This document shows positions 60,671 to 64,000 of a DNA stretch of 64,000 bases, piece after piece (positions within the stretch are counted from its first letter, which is position 1; every line of letters begins with the position of its first letter). The notes beneath the pieces were generated by a model that saw only the letters and a list, made by a program, of their open reading frames with translations, ran no database searches and had not been told where the DNA came from. The position numbers and the translations under genes are program-made. Source of the stretch: Allantophomopsis cytisporea (lineage: Eukaryota > Ascomycota > Leotiomycetes > Phacidiales > Phacidiaceae); contig CP103037.1 of assembly GCA_024752435.1 (NCBI GenBank), positions 2,418,001-2,482,000 on the forward strand, read 5' to 3'.

Positions 60671-61167
60671 TTACTTCTTGTGCCATCCCTTCTCCTTGAG
60701 CTTCTCGAGATAGGCATGCTGGGTGTTACGCTCGACATGGCCGTCTCTTGAAGAAGGAGTGGCATGAATAGAACCCTTTCGCTTCTGGAAGGCACTGGGA
60801 AGAGTCTTGGAGGCATCTAAAGTGAAGTATCAGTCACACGGAGGATCTCTGGGAGGTTGTATTAAGGCACTTACCCCATTCGTCAGTGTCGTGGAATTTG
60901 CTCTTGCTGTTTGGCGAACTTCCCATTTCAGTAACACTATCTCTCTTCTGCGTGAAGGGATTATTGGAGTCATCTCGCTGTGCTGAAAATGGGTCTGCTG
61001 CAGCACTATTGTTCTGGCCGCTTATCTGGACTGGCTGGGTATCCTGAGTAGCATTTTCATGCGTGTCTGCAACAGACAGACAGATTGAGTCAGTATATCT
61101 TGAGTTGTTGCGCGAATGATAACGAAGTATGATGGTGAGGACACTGACTCTGGGTTGGGTTTTCCAT
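60671..61167 (-). CDS. Small polar protein of unknown function
   Basis: Exons 61149-61167, 60875-61066 and 60671-60816 encode 118 residues. No transmembrane span or signal peptide. Composition is polar and probably disordered, with NPF-like segments (DPFSAQR, NNPFTQKR), a HDTDEWDASK stretch, and a C-terminal block FQKRKGSIHATPSSRDGHV followed by LKEKGWHKK. The C-terminal block looks conserved in type and could be a binding motif, but I do not recognise a characterised family. The three-exon model keeps one frame with GT-AG junctions (introns of 82 and 58 nt). The first exon carries only 19 coding bases and intron 1 uses a GTCAGT donor. Convergent with SYF1. Confidence 0.7.
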
Positions 61168-63060
61168 TGTGAGGTGGGCTTTTTCACAAAAGAATGGTAG
61201 TACAGATGACGTCAGTGAGGCTTCAGCTTGATTTGTTTCCGATTCACAGCGTAGATAGTATTGTGGGTATTGGTCGGATTGAATACAGAGCAAGTGTTGG
61301 GTGAATGAGGTAGGGTTAGATGTTTGTTTTTGTCTCGGAATATGTAGGTATGAGAGAGCACCGAAGCAAAGTGAGATCAGACCGTCTTTCAAACAGATAG
61401 AGAAGGGAGGGGAGGGCAAGAAGTCACATATATATATACATATGTAATATATACATACATACGCGCAATCGATAGGGTCCTAAGATCTATCTACCTCTAT
61501 GTGGTCATGCGTATGAAATGAGGACGGACTAGGTATGTAGGCAGTACTTGACACGGCATTCTCTTTTCTCTTCGCTTTTACTTTTTTACTTTTTTTACTT
61601 TTCGCTATCCTTCTTCCCTTGCACTGTCACTTGTTGCACATGGACCTACTCACTTACTTGTTCTCGCACTCACATCGCCTTTCTTGTGCTGGGTATTGGG
61701 GGCTTAAGGGCTGATGTGAACGGACAATGATGGTGGATGGAGGGGTCGATCAGCCTTTACCCAATAGGCTTATCAGCTTGCCTCTCTGCACTGCCCTCTA
61801 CTACTAGTTATTTGTACTACTTACTCCCTCGGCAAGCTTGAGCTGCCACTCCTTTGCCGTCAGTGTGAAAGGATGCTGGTCAGCTGGACGAATCAAGAAG
61901 CTTCAAGTCCGCCAAGCAGCAAAGCCCAATCGTCAGGCAGTGAATGAGGTGAGTAGATCAAGAAGTGTATGGTTCGGTCCGCAGCAATGAATGATTCATA
62001 TGGTGGGTGGTGTTAAACATTACATGCTGTATGTATTCTGTTAAAATGCATCATGCTTCAGACTTCGTGCTCCATTCCCGCTTTTACGCAAAATCGTCAG
62101 ACCTTAGACTTACTTATGGGATGTTCGCACAACAAGATCTTGGATCCCTAACATGTTGTGACTACCTTACTTATAGCTGCTACTTATGGCTCCTTACGGC
62201 TAGGTATCTACCATCCTATAAAGTAAAGTACAAATCTGAGACTAAAGGAACAGCCACAGTGGGCCTACATACTTATGATTCATCAGACAATTCCTTACTA
62301 TGTACAACTCTAATAACTTGACCACCCCCATGTTATTACTTACTGTATTGCTCCAGCAATACCTTAGAAAGATGCCTATCCTATTCTGACGTACGCACAA
62401 TAGATGGGAGAAGACCAACATCATCATATCAACTCAGATTCCTGATTTGATAATTATACGTAAGTGCTTCAAATTCCTAGGTAAGGTATCTGCATTCTTG
62501 TTTTCTTCTCAACTTAAGAAGCGAGGTAACCTACTACGTATACGTAATCGCTAAGTCATAGGAATTTACGGGGCACGGAGTGTGGGGTATGGAGAACTAC
62601 TGCGTAGTATCTCTATGCATAGGGTGGTAGTCGGTTATGAGAGTGCCTGTGCGTTTCAAGGGTCTCTCATACCTAGTGAATGCGCGTATGGATAGAGCCT
62701 TTTCCATGCCTCTTCGCTTCTGCTGCTCGCCCAAATCCTTCCTTGTATATTCTTTCGCTCAACTTCGTATAGGTCTTCACTATCAATACCAGAATATAGT
62801 GATATAGTTACGTATATTTTCTTGATTACACCTGCAGGTTCTGATCAACAAAGTTCTGTTCATTTTCTGTGAAGCTATATTCTGAGGCTATAACTTATAA
62901 TAAATAACTAATATTTAATTGATAACCCTAAGCAGTCAACTAGTTAGCTGCATGTTTGTTAATATTTAATTGATTATTGTAAAGTTCAGTACTTTTTAGC
63001 ATTGACTGAATTCAGGCAATTAAAGTAACTTCCCTGGACCCAATCTAGTAACTGACTTGA
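61168..63060. other. Gene-free gap before the terminal repeat
   Basis: Promoter side of the small protein gene, then increasingly AT-rich DNA. TA-rich microsatellite-like sequence at about 61.43-61.46 kb. No gene recognised. Confidence 0.6.
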
Positions 63061-63804
63061 CTAACTAGTTAATGTAACTTATGAGGAACCGACGCATTGG
63101 TTGAAGCGATGCAAATTCCAATATTTTGTCAATATCTCATTATAACTATATATATACTAGTCCAAATTGGGTAGGGTAATGCTGTACTACTCTCCAGATT
63201 CTGTTCTATTAGATATATAAGTTTTATGCTAATTGCATGCTATTATACTAAGTTATACTTATTTTCAATATACCTTTATTTTCTACTTCTCCTATACTTT
63301 ATAGAAGCTTCTAGCTAGCTGTATAAAAATTGGTATATTTACAAGATTATTAGGGTATAAATGCCCTCTATATAAGTTTATAGCCATTTATAGTAGCTCT
63401 AGCTAAAGTTATTAGAGGATTTAGTAAAAAGCAAGTGATTTTTCAGGCTGTATACTATATCTCCCTTTTAGAATTATATAACTATAAACTCAACTAAGTT
63501 ATAAGGTCTTCAAGCTTTAGTAACCCTATATATAAAACGATTTTTATATAGCTAGCTAGGAGCTTTTACAAAAGCATAAAAAATAGAAAATGAAGGCATT
63601 CTGAAAATAAGTATAACTTAGTACAATAGTATACAATTAGTATGAAACTTATATATTATATAGAGTAGATGCTAAGGAGTAATAATCTATCTCCCTTCCT
63701 AATTTGAACTAGTGTACATAGAGTTATAATAAGATAATAGTGTTACATTAAAGTTTGCATCGCTTCGGGTACTACGTCGGTTCTACGCAAGTTACGTTAG
63801 TTAG
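63061..63804. mobile_element. Foldback (long inverted repeat) element
   Basis: Left arm 63061-63332 is an imperfect inverted copy of right arm 63539-63804; the intervening ~205 bases are unique. Both arms run from ctaactag-type ends through accgacg, gaagcgatgcaaa, gcatgc/gtatac and ttattttca to gctagct.tataaaaat. Mismatches are mostly C/T and G/A. No coding frame inside. This structure fits a non-autonomous foldback or MITE-type element, or two inverted copies of a ~270-bp unit. No clear target-site duplication was found. Confidence 0.75.
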
Positions 63805-63852
63805 AAGCACTTGGAAAGTAGAAGGGAAGTCAAATATAAGAGCTAACTAAAA

Positions 63853-64000
63853 TCAAGTGTAACTTAGTATAATAGCATGCAATTAGCGTAAAAACTACAC
63901 ATTATATAGAGCGGATGCTAAGGAGTAATAGTCTACCTCCCTATCCAATTTGAAGTAGTATACATAGAGTTATAATGAGATATTGATGATATATTAAAGT
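63853..64000 (+). mobile_element. Second, partial copy of the foldback arm
   Basis: Direct repeat of the right arm (about 63611-63758), sharing taacttagta.aatag, gcggatgctaaggagtaata-type sequence and catagagttataat. It continues past the window edge, so the full element is not visible. Confidence 0.75.

Overview
This 64 kb window is nuclear DNA of a filamentous ascomycete (Pezizomycotina). Genes carry short spliceosomal introns, mostly 40-105 nt with GTAAGT or GTATGT donors. Leaders are CT-rich, intergenic DNA is AT-rich with repeats that look RIP-decayed, and the gene set is typically fungal (flavohemoglobin, GH28 and GH79, GMC oxidoreductase, BEM3, PPG1, SYF1, VMA8). A plant-associated or saprotrophic leotiomycete-like fungus would fit, but that placement is inference. 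I rebuilt exon structures by hand; all multi-exon models below stay in frame over their full length, except the broken 2EXR gene.

Layout. 1-31 kb is gene-sparse and accessory in character: nitric-oxide-detoxifying flavohemoglobin (-), a three-exon SDR with a GC-AG intron (-), a 2EXR-domain gene with a frame break (-), an aquaglyceroporin with a ~450-residue N-terminal extension (+), a secreted GH79 glycosidase (-), a GMC oxidoreductase with a membrane anchor and long stalk (-), and a divergent hexokinase (+). Between them lie 2-5 kb gaps holding microsatellites, AT-rich relics, tRNA-like hairpins and a four-copy ACCGGT-centred repeat. 31-40 kb holds a small single-pass membrane protein (-) divergent from PP2A-like phosphatase PPG1 (+), a Baeyer-Villiger-type monooxygenase (-) and a secreted GH28 pectinase (-). 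41-46 kb is one long Cdc42/Rho GTPase-activating protein of the BEM3 type (-).

46-53 kb is a 7 kb gene desert with one decayed coding relic. 53-61 kb is compact: a secreted class 3 lipase (-), the U1A/U2B'' spliceosomal RRM protein (+), V-ATPase subunit D with 10- and 11-nt microexons (-), the SYF1 splicing factor (+), and a 118-residue protein of unknown function (-). The last kilobase is a foldback (long inverted repeat) element plus part of a further copy cut by the window edge.

The carbohydrate-active enzymes (GH79, GH28), the lipase and the GMC oxidoreductase fit extracellular degradation of plant material. BEM3, PPG1, VMA8, MSL1 and SYF1 are core cell functions. I found no secondary-metabolite backbone gene, CRISPR, rRNA or convincing intact tRNA, and no clearly new multi-gene system. 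The most unusual items are the foldback element, the microexons, the GC-AG intron, the stalked GMC enzyme, the atypical hexokinase and the ACCGGT repeat.
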